DNA of 64,000 bases. Source: Zygnema cylindricum (lineage: Eukaryota; Streptophyta; Zygnematophyceae; Zygnematales; Zygnemataceae). How positions within the stretch are numbered: the stretch's first letter is position 1; every line of letters begins with the position of its first letter. The notes under the pieces were generated by a model. It was not told where the DNA came from. It searched no databases and saw only the letters and a program-made list of their open reading frames with translations. The position numbers and the translations under genes were made by a program. The stretch spans positions 86,828 to 150,827 of the forward strand of contig JBBHKE010002497.1 of the NCBI GenBank assembly GCA_037447655.1, read 5' to 3'. Shown here piece by piece: positions 1 through 10,565 of this stretch.

Positions 1-2
1 TT

Positions 3-287
3 TTTGGTTCTTTGGACAAGTATTTCGATGATTTTCTTCGCAACTGTGCTAAGAGAGCTTTTGATTCTAGGGGTCCAGGGAGCCTCCCCCAAGCCTTCTG
101 GTTGCTTTTTATCGGCAACGTGTATCGATCGCCCTTCAACGAGCGCAAGCTGCGGCCCTTCTCCGTCGAAGCACGGTGGCGGACGATAGGCGAAGCCTCC
201 CAGTCCTTCCTCCACGAGATCCGGTCCACATCCACGATCTTCGGGGGTGTGGAATTTAGTTTGCTGGGTTTGTGGGGCATCATATAG
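3..287 (+). pseudogene. 3' end of an open reading frame, probable C-terminus of a LINE-like element
   Basis: The frame is open from the window edge to a TGA-free stretch ending in a stop at 287, about 94 residues, and has no start inside the window. It reads FGSLDKYFDDFLRNCAKRAF near its beginning. I see a resemblance to a minus-strand piece at 41724-41921 (FGCLKDGFDEFLHTCGRRSF), which lies downstream of a reverse-transcriptase fragment. Both are followed by T-rich 3' sequence. I infer that both are C-terminal ends of the same non-LTR retrotransposon family. An ordinary host gene's last exon is the alternative. Nothing here shows a catalytic motif. Confidence 0.35.
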
Positions 288-506
288 AGTGGTTTTTTCC
301 TTTTTTGTCTATTCATCTTTGGTTTTTTGTTTAGTCTTGCTAGTTAGCCTAGTTGCTTTTGTTTTTCCGCATTTGTTTGTTTTGTTTTGCTTTGTTTTGT
401 TTTCATAGTTGCAGGCTCTTGTAGTCTTTAAATGTTCAATTTCTCTTTTTCATCCCCTTTGTACTTTGATGGTTTTTCCATCGCACATAATGTAATAAAG
501 TACAAC
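288..506 (+). other. T-rich 3' untranslated-like stretch with AATAAA
   Basis: After the stop at 287 the DNA is very T-rich on the plus strand, with runs of TTTTGTTTTG. A canonical AATAAA polyadenylation signal lies at 494-499, just before repeat copy A1 begins at 507. This fits the 3' end of a transcript or of a retroelement. Confidence 0.4.
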
Positions 507-1285
507 ATGTACTTGAAACTTAGCGAACTTACTTTGTTTTTTAGCGCAGATCCGGCGGACCCAGATTTCAAGTGTCCCTATGCATAACACCGAGATTGTT
601 ACTTAAGGGTGTGACGATTGTATACGTTGACAATGCTCGTGACAGCTGTCAACGTCTACAATCTGTAATGACGCACGTTGTTTTCCGTAACTGCTTGTGA
701 CGTCACGTGACTTTTCGTGACATTGTACACCTACCGCCCTCCAGCCCTGTGCCGTTTCACGGTTGAAGGAGATGCGGTTTGCTTTTGCGTCTATTGTCGG
801 GTCGACGTGAAATGGCAATCGGAACCTTGAGATCCCTGCAAAAAAAAAATACGTACAAGATGGAAACGGACAAAACAAAACAAACTGTGTACTTATCTTT
901 GTCGTATTAAACAAAAACGGACAAAACATAGCGAATCGTGTACATTTCCACGTCGCTTGAAATTGTTTGTAATTTTTCGTAAATTACGCCACGTGCGAAT
1001 ATATGTTTCTATTTGTTTATAGAAAATCCCTAATTTTAAAACACATTGCGCATGTGTTTTAAACATAAGGTTGAAGATGACATTTTTTGTCGTCGAAGTG
1101 GGTCGAAAAACACAAGACAACAAATTTTCGTACATCTTAAGATCGAGGATGACGCAAATTGTACTCTACAAATTTGCTACTCCTTCGTACGGTCGGAACT
1201 TAGGCAGTACGGCGTTAAGTTTTAATGAAGAAACTATGTAAAACCCCTACGCGTATTAAGGAACATACCCTAAGGTTTGTGACAC
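507..1285 (+). repeat. Dispersed repeat A, copy 1
   Basis: This segment matches 15021-15815 in the same orientation along nearly its whole length. Shared landmarks are the opening ATGTACTTG, the block GGATCCGGCGGACC (GATCCGGCGGACC here), GTGACGATTGTATACGT, GTCGACGTGAAATGGCA and GTCGTCGAAGTGGGTCGAAA. The copies differ by scattered substitutions and short indels, so the duplication is not recent. The paired open frames in the two copies are interrupted, and I see no intact gene. It could be a decayed non-autonomous element. I considered an LTR pair but found no primer-binding site or polypurine tract next to either copy. Confidence 0.75.
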
Positions 1286-2361
1286 TTTGACGTCATGCTC
1301 ACTTGTGGTAGCATCGACGTCACTAATTCCAAATCCTTTCGCCATGGTTTCTCGATTTTGTTTTTTCTTCTATTCTCACTCTATTTACCATCAAAATACG
1401 CCTAAAGGTAGTAAAAAATATTTATTTTTATAGATCTTTCGTTTGATACCATTGTTGACATGTTCCATTTAAAGAATTGTGAGAAAGACGTGTTAGTGGG
1501 CGAGGGAGAGAGAGAGAGGCGCTTTCACGAACTTCGCTTTTGCGAAATGGCATCCGATGCTCGAGACCCATCCAAGGCCCCTACACGGAAAAAATTACAT
1601 ACGAGCTGGAAACGGACAGTGGGTTTTTCTTTTGGTGCTCCGCCCATTGCAAAAACGTTTTCAAAAACGGGTGAAGCGTGTCACAACGTCTTCCTATTCT
1701 GTTGTAGCTTGTTACTTTGACTAAAATCACCTCAATGTGACTCCATTGGAACTTTAAATATGAGTTAGAGTGACGTGAAAGTGGGTCAAAACGTACAAAA
1801 CAACAAACTGTACTGTAGTACATTTAAAGTTGAAAGATAACGCAAATTGTGTTGTGGTATTTTCGTTTTTCTAGTACGGCTGACGAATTTCTTGTTGCGG
1901 TCAAAGTTTTGGATGAAAACGACAAAAACAAACTTACTTTAATATGCCCTTATTCACCTCCATATTTTGCATACGTGATCCTCATCGTTTGATCAGGGTA
2001 TATGGCTTGTTGTTACCACTTTACACTTAAATATGAAAAGCACACAGTCACGTACGACACCAAGTTGTACGACACCATACGCATTGTGGAACATACTTCT
2101 GATTTCTCCTCATCTCTCCATCTATTTACATGATAGCCTTCATTTCTAGCATCTTCGGTGGAAATCGATGGTCAAACAAAACACCTCTCTATTTTTCGAC
2201 TTTTTGTACAAATTACGAAACATATTATACATTTTTTGTTTTTTGTCAAATTTTTAGATCTTTTTTTTTCTATGTCCAAGTGTATCTAGGTCCAAGTAAT
2301 TATCCATGGGTCGTCATCTATTATATTTATAACCAAAAAACTGAGTATAAAGTTCTATATA
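1286..2361. other. AT-rich non-coding stretch, no gene seen
   Basis: Only short, unsupported frames occur here. The part around 1770-1850 weakly echoes the 1085-1160 part of repeat A (GTGGGTCAAAACG, CAAATTGTG), so it may be an older partial copy. No RNA gene or splice-supported exon is visible. Confidence 0.4.
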
Positions 2362-2651
2362 TTAGTGCTTTGCTCCTCCTTTAACTTCTATAAATTATTT
2401 CAATGATGGCAAATTGTTGTGACATTCAGTAAGAAATCAAGTCCGTATTAGCTTTTACGTACATTTATTGCATTATTTTCAGCCTTTTTTAAAAAATGGT
2501 AAGGCTTTAGCACTATGATCCTCTTTTTATTTCTAAAAAATCTTTCGATGATGGTAATTTGTTGTGACATTCATAAAGCGTTCAAGATCGTATTAGCTTT
2601 TACGTAAATTCAATGCATTAATTTCAACCTTTTTAAAACAATGACAAGGTT
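2362..2651. repeat. Tandem duplication of about 145 bp
   Basis: Two head-to-tail copies with an offset near 145 bp are visible. The most similar stretches read GATGGCAAATTGTTGTGACA at 2404 and GATGGTAATTTGTTGTGACA at 2549, each followed by CGTATTAGCTTTTACGTA. Divergence is substantial. No coding content is seen. Confidence 0.6.
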
Positions 2652-2707
2652 GAAAGTTGGCTTGAAGACTTTCTTTGGTAAGAAGTTTTTAAAAGTTGAT
2701 TTGATGG

Positions 2708-2938
2708 TTTGTGAGGGGAGGGGAAAAGGGAGATGGAAGAGGGCAAGTGAGAGAGAGAGTGGGAGAGGGAGTGGGAAAGGGGAAGGGAAGGAGGGGGGGA
2801 GAATGGGAAGAGGAGGGAGGGGGGATGAGGGAGAGAGTGGGAGAAAAAGAGGGAAAGAAAGAGAGGGGGGAGGTGAGAGAGAAAAAGGGAGGGAGGGAGA
2901 GAAGGTGAGAGAGGGAGAGAATGAGAGAGAAAGGGCGA
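2708..2938. repeat. Purine (G/A) tract on the plus strand
   Basis: About 230 bp are almost pure G and A on the plus strand, made of irregular GAGAGG/GGGAGA units. The open frames across it are Arg/Glu/Gly-rich low-complexity products, which I do not accept as genes. A matching pyrimidine tract lies 280 bp downstream. Confidence 0.85.
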
Positions 2939-3214
2939 TATCTAGTGTTGCTGCATGGCTACCTGACGCCCCTCATTTTCTACTTCGAAATCTTTTCCTT
3001 TCGTCTTTTCGTGACAAAAACATTAAGTGTATTTTCTCATTGAATAGGTCGTTTTAACTTGCCCACATTCTAGTGCGATAGAAAAAATGCAGACCATGTG
3101 TGAACGATTTCATTGGTTTATGTTTAATATAGCGAAACATTCGAAACACCTCAATGCAATGGCTTCGTTTTTGTAGTTGTTGGTGAAGAGGTATGACGCA
3201 ACAGTTCACCAAGA

Positions 3215-3514
3215 ATGGACTCACCTCACCTCTTTTCGCCTCTCCTCGCCTCTCGTCGCCTCTCCTCTCCCCTCTTATCCTCTCCTTTTTTTCCCTCTCC
3301 TCTCCTCTTCTCTTGTCTCTCCTCTCTCCTCTCCTCTCTTATCCTATTTCCTCTTGTCTCCTCTCTCCACTCTCCTGTCCTCTCTCCTTTTGCCTTCTCC
3401 TCTTCTATCCTCTCTCCTTTTGCCTTCTCCTCTCCTCTCCTCTAATTTGTTTTTCCTCTCACTTTTCTCCCCTCACTTTGCCTCTCCTCTCCACTCTTTT
3501 CTCCTCTCAATTAG
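3215..3514. repeat. Pyrimidine (C/T) tract on the plus strand
   Basis: About 300 bp are nearly pure C and T, built from CTCTCCTCTCCT-like units with CTTTTGCCTTCTCC interspersed. Three overlapping open frames here are composition artefacts. With the purine tract at 2708-2938 it forms an imperfect inverted pair. Confidence 0.85.
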
Positions 3515-3519
3515 ATATA

Positions 3520-4140
3520 ACTGTTAATTAAATAATAGTTTATTATAGTGTAATAATTAACATAGTATAGCAGTTAGATATAATTGTTATAATTAATAAA
3601 ATATAACAGCTAGATACAGTTGTTATGCTTAGTATAATACAACAGTTACATATAAAAACTGTGATAATAAATAAAATATTATAGTTATAACTAGCTGTCA
3701 TATTTAGTATAATATAACAGTTAGATATAACTGTTATAATTAATAAAATATACCGTCTACATATAGTTGTTATAATTCGCATAATCTAACACATAAATTT
3801 AACTGTTTAGTTCATAAAATATAACAGGTAAAACTAGCTGTTACAATTACTAGAATTTAACAGCTAGATATAACTATTATAATTAACTAATATGACAGTT
3901 AGATATTATTGTTATAATACATGTAATCTCACAGCTATAACTAACTGTCATATTATGCTAATTACAACAGATACAACTGTTACAATTAGACGTAACGTAA
4001 AAGTTCGATATAACGGTTATAGTAAATACAATACAACAGCTATAACGAACTGCTGCATTTTTTAGTATAATATAACAGCTGGATATAGTTGTTACAATTA
4101 ATAACATATAACAGCTAGACGTATTAAATAAAATAATTAC
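3520..4140. repeat. Array of degenerate palindromic units (array 1)
   Basis: About 15 units of roughly 36-41 bp contain AACAGTTA, a short spacer such as GATA, then TAACTGTT, followed by ATAATTAATAAAATAT-like linkers. Each unit is therefore a small inverted repeat, and units vary by substitutions (AACAGCTA, AACTAGCTGTT). The array ends about 180 bp upstream of the chosen recombinase start at 4316. The same sequence family appears as a single unit near 8505-8560 and as array 2 at 10166-10565. Spacing is irregular and spacers are not unique, so this is not a CRISPR array. Confidence 0.85.
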
Positions 4141-4315
4141 ATGTGTAATATGTATAATAATAATAATAATAATAATGAAAAAAATACGAATTAAAAAAAA
4201 AATGAATAATAATTTCCATCATTATTATCTCCGCCTTTTCTTTATAATAACTTTAGTTTTGTGTTTTTTTGTGACAGTTGTCACCCCTTTCGGCTACTCC
4301 ATTAATTTTTGTGAC

Positions 4316-7300
4316 ATGGAGAACACTTTTGTTGCTCCCTCGAGTAGTACCATTCCTACTAGACCTCCTCCCAAGCAAGTCAACAGGGTTGGTGCAGCAC
4401 GCGTTGAGCATCTACGAACCCAAAGAACCAATGAAGCTAACGGGGAAAATTCTAGGGCTGGCACTGTACCATCAAAAAGAAAGATACGCAAAAAAGCAGA
4501 AGCAAGACCTATAAACCAGGCTAGTGAAGGAGTTGAGGACAGGGATGAATTAAGAGAACAAAATGATGGCGATGAAATATTACGCACGAATACTGTGGGT
4601 GGATCTAGACCCGAGCCAACCCCTTTTTGTGAAAACACAGAGGAAGTTAGGAGAGAAGGCATATGTACTCGGAAAAAGACAATAGTTGATAATACCTTCA
4701 GACAGTACAAGCAACGTATGAAAATTTGGAAGGTATGATGCATAGATGTACTTTGAGTATCAAATGTATTACTAAATATTGGAATTTATTTTGCATTTTC
4801 AGTTTTTCTATTAATAATAATATCATTTAATTTAATTGCTTTGTAATTTAACATAACACAAACTATGTGCAGAAGTGGTGGGCGGATGAAGAAAAGAAAA
4901 GGAGCCCGACACCGTTTCCTGAATACGTTAAAAAGATGGGTGGAAGGACTTTGGGTGATCACGGCCCGAATATAGATGAACCGTGGTTAGATACCGTACT
5001 TATTCAACAAGCATCAGTGAACGATTTTTTCCGGTCACATGAAAATCAGGTGATTAAGTCATTGGATTATCAACACAAAACGATAAATTGTCGAGGGAAA
5101 TGATAATTAAAACAAAAGTGTGAGAGTAAGGTGTATTCATACATTGAGAGAAAAAGGTTTAAAGACACATGGAAAGAAAAAAACGTTTACAAGAGGTGTG
5201 TGATGATGGTTTCTTTCCATATTTTTTTTTTTCTGAGAGTGTTTTTTCGGATTAATTATGTTTATCTTGTTTAGAGTTTATTTAATTGAATGAGTTCCTT
5301 ATACTGCAACTAATAATCAATATTTGTTGTTTCTCCTTTTTTGTTTCAGTCCCAAGGTTTTTTAAGTTCAATGTTGAAAGCCCTTGTGTATTTTCATACG
5401 ATTTTAGGGATTCCAGTTGAAGATATAAGAAAAGGTCATGAAACCGAGGCAATAATGAAAGGAATTATTAGACAAACAGGAATGAGTTGCAAGCTACAAT
5501 ACTTAGATCGACAATCTGGAGCAGTAAACGACGGGTATAACGGTACACAATTGAAGGATATGAGTCGAACGTGGTTGGGAGCATGCACTACGTTAGAAAA
5601 GGCCCATGAAAACATGCTTGCTCGATCGATAACACTTCTTACCCATTATGCAGCCGGTAGAGGCAATAGCGCTAGAGCCGTTAACTTGTGTGATCTATTT
5701 TCGATGGAGGTGGAGAGTGTGGGGCCGTCCCCTAGTCGTATGTTACGCTTCCTCGACATGAACGGCAAGACGAATAAGGTAGAAAAATAAGCTATAACAA
5801 TGAACATGTATTTTGCTTCATCACATTTTAATAAGTTTTTGGATTGGTGTGTATCGTTTGCTTAGTTGCTAATACAACTTTGGGAAAAACTAATTATTTT
5901 TGTAAACAATTGATAGTGTTAAATGTGTTGAACATCTAACAAAGTTTTTCTCTCATTTTGTTTTTATTCAGAACGGTCGTAAGGAGCATTTTGGGGTGAT
6001 TAGAAATAGAGAATGGGATCTTTGTCCGCTGGGAGGTATAGCTCTATGGCTTTTATATTTGTTCCACATAAAAGAAGGAACTGGCTGGGGTTGCCTTGAT
6101 TTTTCATCGAGAAATTTATGGTTAGTGTGAAAACCACTTTTCATGTCAAATGTGTTTTGTTTTTTTCGATAACTTCCTCAAAAATTTCACATTTTTCTGC
6201 CAATTTGTTCATTTTTATTAATACATGTTTTATTCATTTTTATTAATACATGTTTTAAAGATTCTTTTACAGGTACGATTTATCATTATTTCCTAAGGCT
6301 TGCAACAATGATAACACGTTGGACTACCATACCCATCTTAAGTTAATACAAGCAATATTTTTATCCCTAGACATCGTATCGAACTCAAAAACCCATGCGA
6401 TGAGGGGTTCAGGTGCGAGGGCGGCTGAAAGTAAAGGGTAAGAAACACAACATCTTTTATTTGTAACAAATAATTTTATTTTTCATACATTTTTAGATCT
6501 TGGAGGAAAAAAAAATTGAAGTGTTAAAGTTTTTATACTTATATGAAAAGATTTCGGTGTCAACAGGGCTTTAGAGGCACATATAGCCAGATTGGGGAGA
6601 TGGATGAGTACACACATGTACTTATCCTACTTGACTTCTATCCCCTTAGAGGTTCTACTAGTTCAAGCGGGCTTTACAGACAAAAAAATATGCATACTTA
6701 TTGCATCGAGATCAAATCCATGTTCCTCAATGCCTTCTCGGGCAAACATTTCTGTGGGCCGACAATGCTTTAAACGAAATAAAAAACGTAAGTGTTAATT
6801 TAATCCAAGAAATGACAAGAGAGTGAAATAATGAAAAGCACTATGGTCTAAGAGGTAAAGAGATAACAGTAAGATTGCAAATTGACTAAAAAAACGAAAA
6901 GGTGAGGAAACAGATAGGTGGTGAGACATGTAAAAAGACACTAGTTTAAACATTATATTTGGTATCTTCTCATTTGTTAAGTTTGAAAATTGAGATGAAA
7001 TTAAAAAATTGAGCCAAAATCTTATAATTTGTTTCTTTTTTTTTCTTTTTGTTAATTTTTTTTTATATACAGAGAAATTTGCATACAAATGATGCAAAAC
7101 GCGACATCTCGGCTCAAAAGTTTTTAGAGTTACTAATTGGATCAATACGAAGTTGTGTTTGGCAAGACCTTGCACTTTTGCATACAGACTTTCCTACGCA
7201 TGCTTTTTTCACAACAACATTTTTTCAGTCAATAATCCGAGAATGTAATACAGAATGGAGAAATTTTGCTAATGCAGTACAACTAATGGACAGGGAAAAA

Positions 7301-8343
7301 GACGAGAAGACAAATTTGGACGATATTCCTATCCCGGGCGAAGTGAAAGCCGAAGTGAAAGTCGAACTGCAAGCCTTACGAATTGCAGTCGATGGGATTC
7401 CACCCCTTTTGGGAAAGGTAAATACCCTTGAAAATACTGTGGCAACTTTAACTAAGACAATAGAGTGTTGCATGGCCATGTTTGATACAAGGCTAACTGC
7501 TATGCAACGTCAACTACACGGAGGGTTTTCTTACATGGAATCTAATTTTGGACAATTAGATTCCAAAGTATCAGAGTTGTCACAAGACTTAAAGCGGGCA
7601 ATTTCTTTAATTGCACAACCTTCTTTTGCCCCTCCCTCCCACTCTAATCCTTCCCCAACCACTGATTTGCCTGCAAGGCCTCCTTCTCCTCCATCCGATC
7701 CTTCTCCCCCACCCCGTTTTCTCCTCCTCCACCTCCTCCTCCTCCACCTCCTCCTCCTCCAACTCCTCCACCGACGCTTTTTACACCAATATTTCTCGCA
7801 CCTGCCCTTTCCTCTTTACAAAATACACCTAACATTTTACCACCATTTGTAAACCCTCCCGTCCCTTTAACCTCTTCAGCCGACATCCATCCTTTCAATT
7901 TATCAGAAATAAATGAGTCTGATCGTTTTGTTTTCGGAAACCATTCAACTTGTTCGATGAAATTTTTTCAAAACGATAAATTTTCAGTTCTTGTTGACCT
8001 TGATGCGTTTCAAATTGACAGGGACAATTGGAAAGGATATATCGTGCAAAGTGCCAATAGTGATGCGAATGTTGAATTAATTTTCAATGAGTATCATTAC
8101 GGATTGAACGGTCGACCGCCGATCAAGACGTTGGTAGATAGAGATCAAACCAACAAATACAAAAAATCGGAATGTCAATTTTTAGTGTGGTCACCTCTTG
8201 AGAAAACAAAATGGGTTCGGTGTTTTAGAATTATGGTTTGTATACAAAAGTTAATGGTGAAACTCAGAGACCTCCATTGGCCCTCAGAGTATGCAGACCC
8301 AAAAGAAGCTAATCTAGATAGTGCCGACTCCAAGTTGATATAA
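4316..8343 (+). pseudogene. Crypton-type tyrosine recombinase with GCR1_C-like C-terminus, seven exons, frameshifted
   Basis: Exons by splice consensus are 4316-4732, 4873-5049, 5350-5778, 5972-6120, 6273-6437, 6567-6787 and 7073-8343. The core shows the tyrosine-recombinase signature. A likely first Arg is residue 307 (GRGNSARAVNLCD). DLCPLGGIALWLLYLFH is typical of Ndc10/Crypton proteins. The H-x-x-R box is H432-R435 (THAMRGSGARAAESKG), and GRW (456-458) precedes the candidate nucleophile Tyr464 or Tyr467 in a stretch ending LVQAGF. Exon 7 continues with QKFLELLIGSIRSCVWQDLA, a coiled-coil-like part, a proline run and a GCR1_C-like domain (YHYGLNGRPPIKTL). Cryptons integrate and excise by site-specific recombination. 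One extra A in the A7 run near 6686 and a missing C near 7715 break the frame. Similarity to the second copy stops near 8255. A start at 4175 is open but adds a hydrophobic leader, so I prefer 4316. Confidence 0.8.
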
Positions 8344-9003
8344 ACCCAAATGACTGACCCCTTGACGGTCAAAACCCCAATATAGATTCACCCCTGTGAA
8401 ATAACACTTCCTGTGTGCTCAGTTCCACCACAGAATGCAAAGTTAGAATATGAGATTTGGACACATTCACCCACTTTGACTTTCCCTTAGAAATATATTA
8501 TATGTATGTTAGATATAATTATTATAATTAATTTAATATAGCAGTTATAACTGTTGTTCTATGACAACTGGTGCAGGTGGAGCTGCAGCAGTAGTGGTAG
8601 AAGTAGACATAGCTTAAGCGGAAGCTTTTCAAGAAGTCCTCACAAAACACTGTAAATCACCAGTCTAACACTTCACAGTTTTACTGAACTTTACCACACT
8701 ATAGAACCTGACTCACAGATCCAATTAACACAAAACTCAGCACATAAGAACCTCAACATACATACTGTTAACTCCCAAAGTTACAGCCAAATTGACCCAG
8801 TAGACCATAAGATACAGGACCTGCAAGTTTCCCAAAAACTGCCTTTTGGTTTCCTTATCTCAAAACTGGATACAAGAATATTTCTAAGTCCTAATCTTTA
8901 TACTCTGAGAGAGCGTCTACTACCTATTAGCCAATCAGATGTCAGTACCCAGAATAGTAATACTGTACGATAGTACGACAAGGTACACTAGTGTACTTCC
9001 AAA
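8256..9003. other. Junction and inserted DNA after the recombinase copy
   Basis: After 8255 the sequence no longer matches the second copy. The open frame runs unrelated for 29 codons to a stop at 8343. One palindromic array unit sits near 8505-8560. Immediately right of it the minus strand reads ATG TCT ACT TCT ACC ACT with 15-20 open codons (MSTSTTTAAAPPAPVV) ending in the array. This may be a truncated gene start and is too short to name. The rest to 9003 is AT-rich without a gene. Confidence 0.4.
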
Positions 9004-9550
9004 AACCTAAATCCAACTAGCCTAAAAGTGAATAGTGAAACACTATTTCCTAAAGTGCTACGCTACAAAAAACAATCTCTTCAGGTATTTACAATCTGAT
9101 GTCGTACACATAATGTTGCTTGCTTAGTCAACAACCTCAAATACTTCCAACCTGCTGTAGTAAACTTGTACGACTATCTGGGACGCTTACGAAGCTCCTC
9201 ATCATCTGTGGTCCCCCTCATAATTCTCGTTGTTAATTTGATACGAATCAACGTCTGATATTTGTCTTTTGGTATCAGTGTTCCCAAATGTCTGGTTTAA
9301 TTTTCGTCCGCCTGATCCGACGAATTCAGTCGTCCGATAGATGACATGTGGCCATGACCATTCCGCATTTCCTGCACTATCTAAAAAGCCGACGCATGTA
9401 TATGTGACCGTACTAATACTCTTTGAGAAACATTCTACTGTCACACTATTAAAGGTAAGTATTACATTTCAAACTACACCAAAAATATTCTAAGTACTTA
9501 GGCTTCCCTCACAGCTCTATATACTGAAGACAGCTTTCAAAAAAACAACA
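9004..9550. repeat. Direct repeat C, copy 1 (about 547 bp)
   Basis: This copy is near-identical to 9619-10165 at a constant offset of 615 bp, with few or no indels. It holds a minus-strand open frame of 80 codons (9202-9444) that also exists in copy 2. The two predicted peptides differ at about eight positions, and most base changes alter an amino acid. That pattern does not support a protein under constraint. Confidence 0.9.
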
Positions 9551-9618
9551 CTCCCTTAAAGCTTTAGTCTTAGTTACTCAATTAGACCAATAGCCTTTCT
9601 GCAAAACTGTAATTTAGG

Positions 9619-10165
9619 AACCTAAATCCAACTAGCCTAAAAGTGAATAGTGAAACACTATTTCCTAAAGTGCTACGCTACAAAAAACAATCTCTTCAGG
9701 TATTTACAATCTGATGTCGTACACATAATGTTGCTTGCTTAGTCAACAACCTCAATTACTTCGAACCTGCTGTGGTAAACTTGTACGACTATCTGGGACG
9801 CTTACGAAGCTCCTCATCATCTGTGGTCCCCCTCATAATTCTTGCTGTTAATCTGATACGAATCAACGTCTGATATTTGTCTTTTGGTATCAATGTTCCC
9901 AGATGTCTGGTTTAATTTTCGTCCGCCTGATCCGACGAATTTAGTCGTCCGATAGATGACATGTGGCCATGACCATTCCGCATTTCCTGCACTGTCTAAA
10001 AAGTCGACGCGTGTATATGTGACCTTACTAATACTCTTTGAGAAACATTCTACTGTCACACTATTTAAGGTATGTATTACATTTCAAACTACACCAAAAA
10101 TATTCTAAGTACTTAGGCTTCCCTCACAGCTCTATATACTGAAGACAGTTTTTAAAAAAACAACA
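9619..10165. repeat. Direct repeat C, copy 2 (about 547 bp)
   Basis: This is the second copy of the 9004-9550 segment, separated from it by 68 bp of unrelated AT-rich DNA. It ends exactly where palindromic array 2 begins, which suggests that the 8560-10165 block was inserted within an originally continuous array. The minus-strand open frame is at 9817-10059. Confidence 0.9.
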
Positions 10166-10565
10166 ATAACTACCTGTTGTAGCATATATAGTACACCAGC
10201 TACAAATAACTGTTAAACTTATTTTTATTTAACAATTATAACTAGTTGTTATAATACATTTTAATATAACAGTTAGAACTAGCTGTTATAACATATTTAA
10301 TATAACAGTTAGACATAGTTGTAATATATTTCATACAGAATATTTAATACGACATTTAGATATAGTTGTTATAATATACTTAATATAACAGTTAGAAATG
10401 ACTGTTATAATTAGTATAATACAACAATTATAACTAGTTGTTATAATTTATAAAATTTAAATGTTATAACTTGCCCTTACAATATATATTAAACAACAGT
10501 TAGATAAAATTGCTAAAATAAATGTAATATATCACTTATAACCGGTTGTTGTAATATATATAATG
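10166..10565. repeat. Array of degenerate palindromic units (array 2)
   Basis: About ten units of the same family as 3520-4140 are present, for example AACAGTTAGACATAGTTGT and ACAGTTAGAACTAGCTGTTAT. The array abuts the start of the open frame at 10563. Both arrays thus sit immediately 5' of frames that encode the same GCR1_C-like domain. Confidence 0.85.

Noticed and set aside
2641-3057. Open frame rich in Arg, Glu and Gly over the purine tract
   Set aside because: The product only mirrors the GA repeat and has no splice or homology support.
3177-3531. Three overlapping Ser/Leu/Pro-rich frames over the pyrimidine tract
   Set aside because: All frames are open because the tract lacks purines, so the stops cannot occur. 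This is composition, not coding.
3520-4140. CRISPR-like array
   Set aside because: The units are degenerate and palindromic, their spacing varies and there are no unique spacers. The host is eukaryotic.
9202-10059. Pair of 80-codon minus-strand frames as genes
   Set aside because: They share an alternative start but no ATG, and most differences between copies change amino acids.
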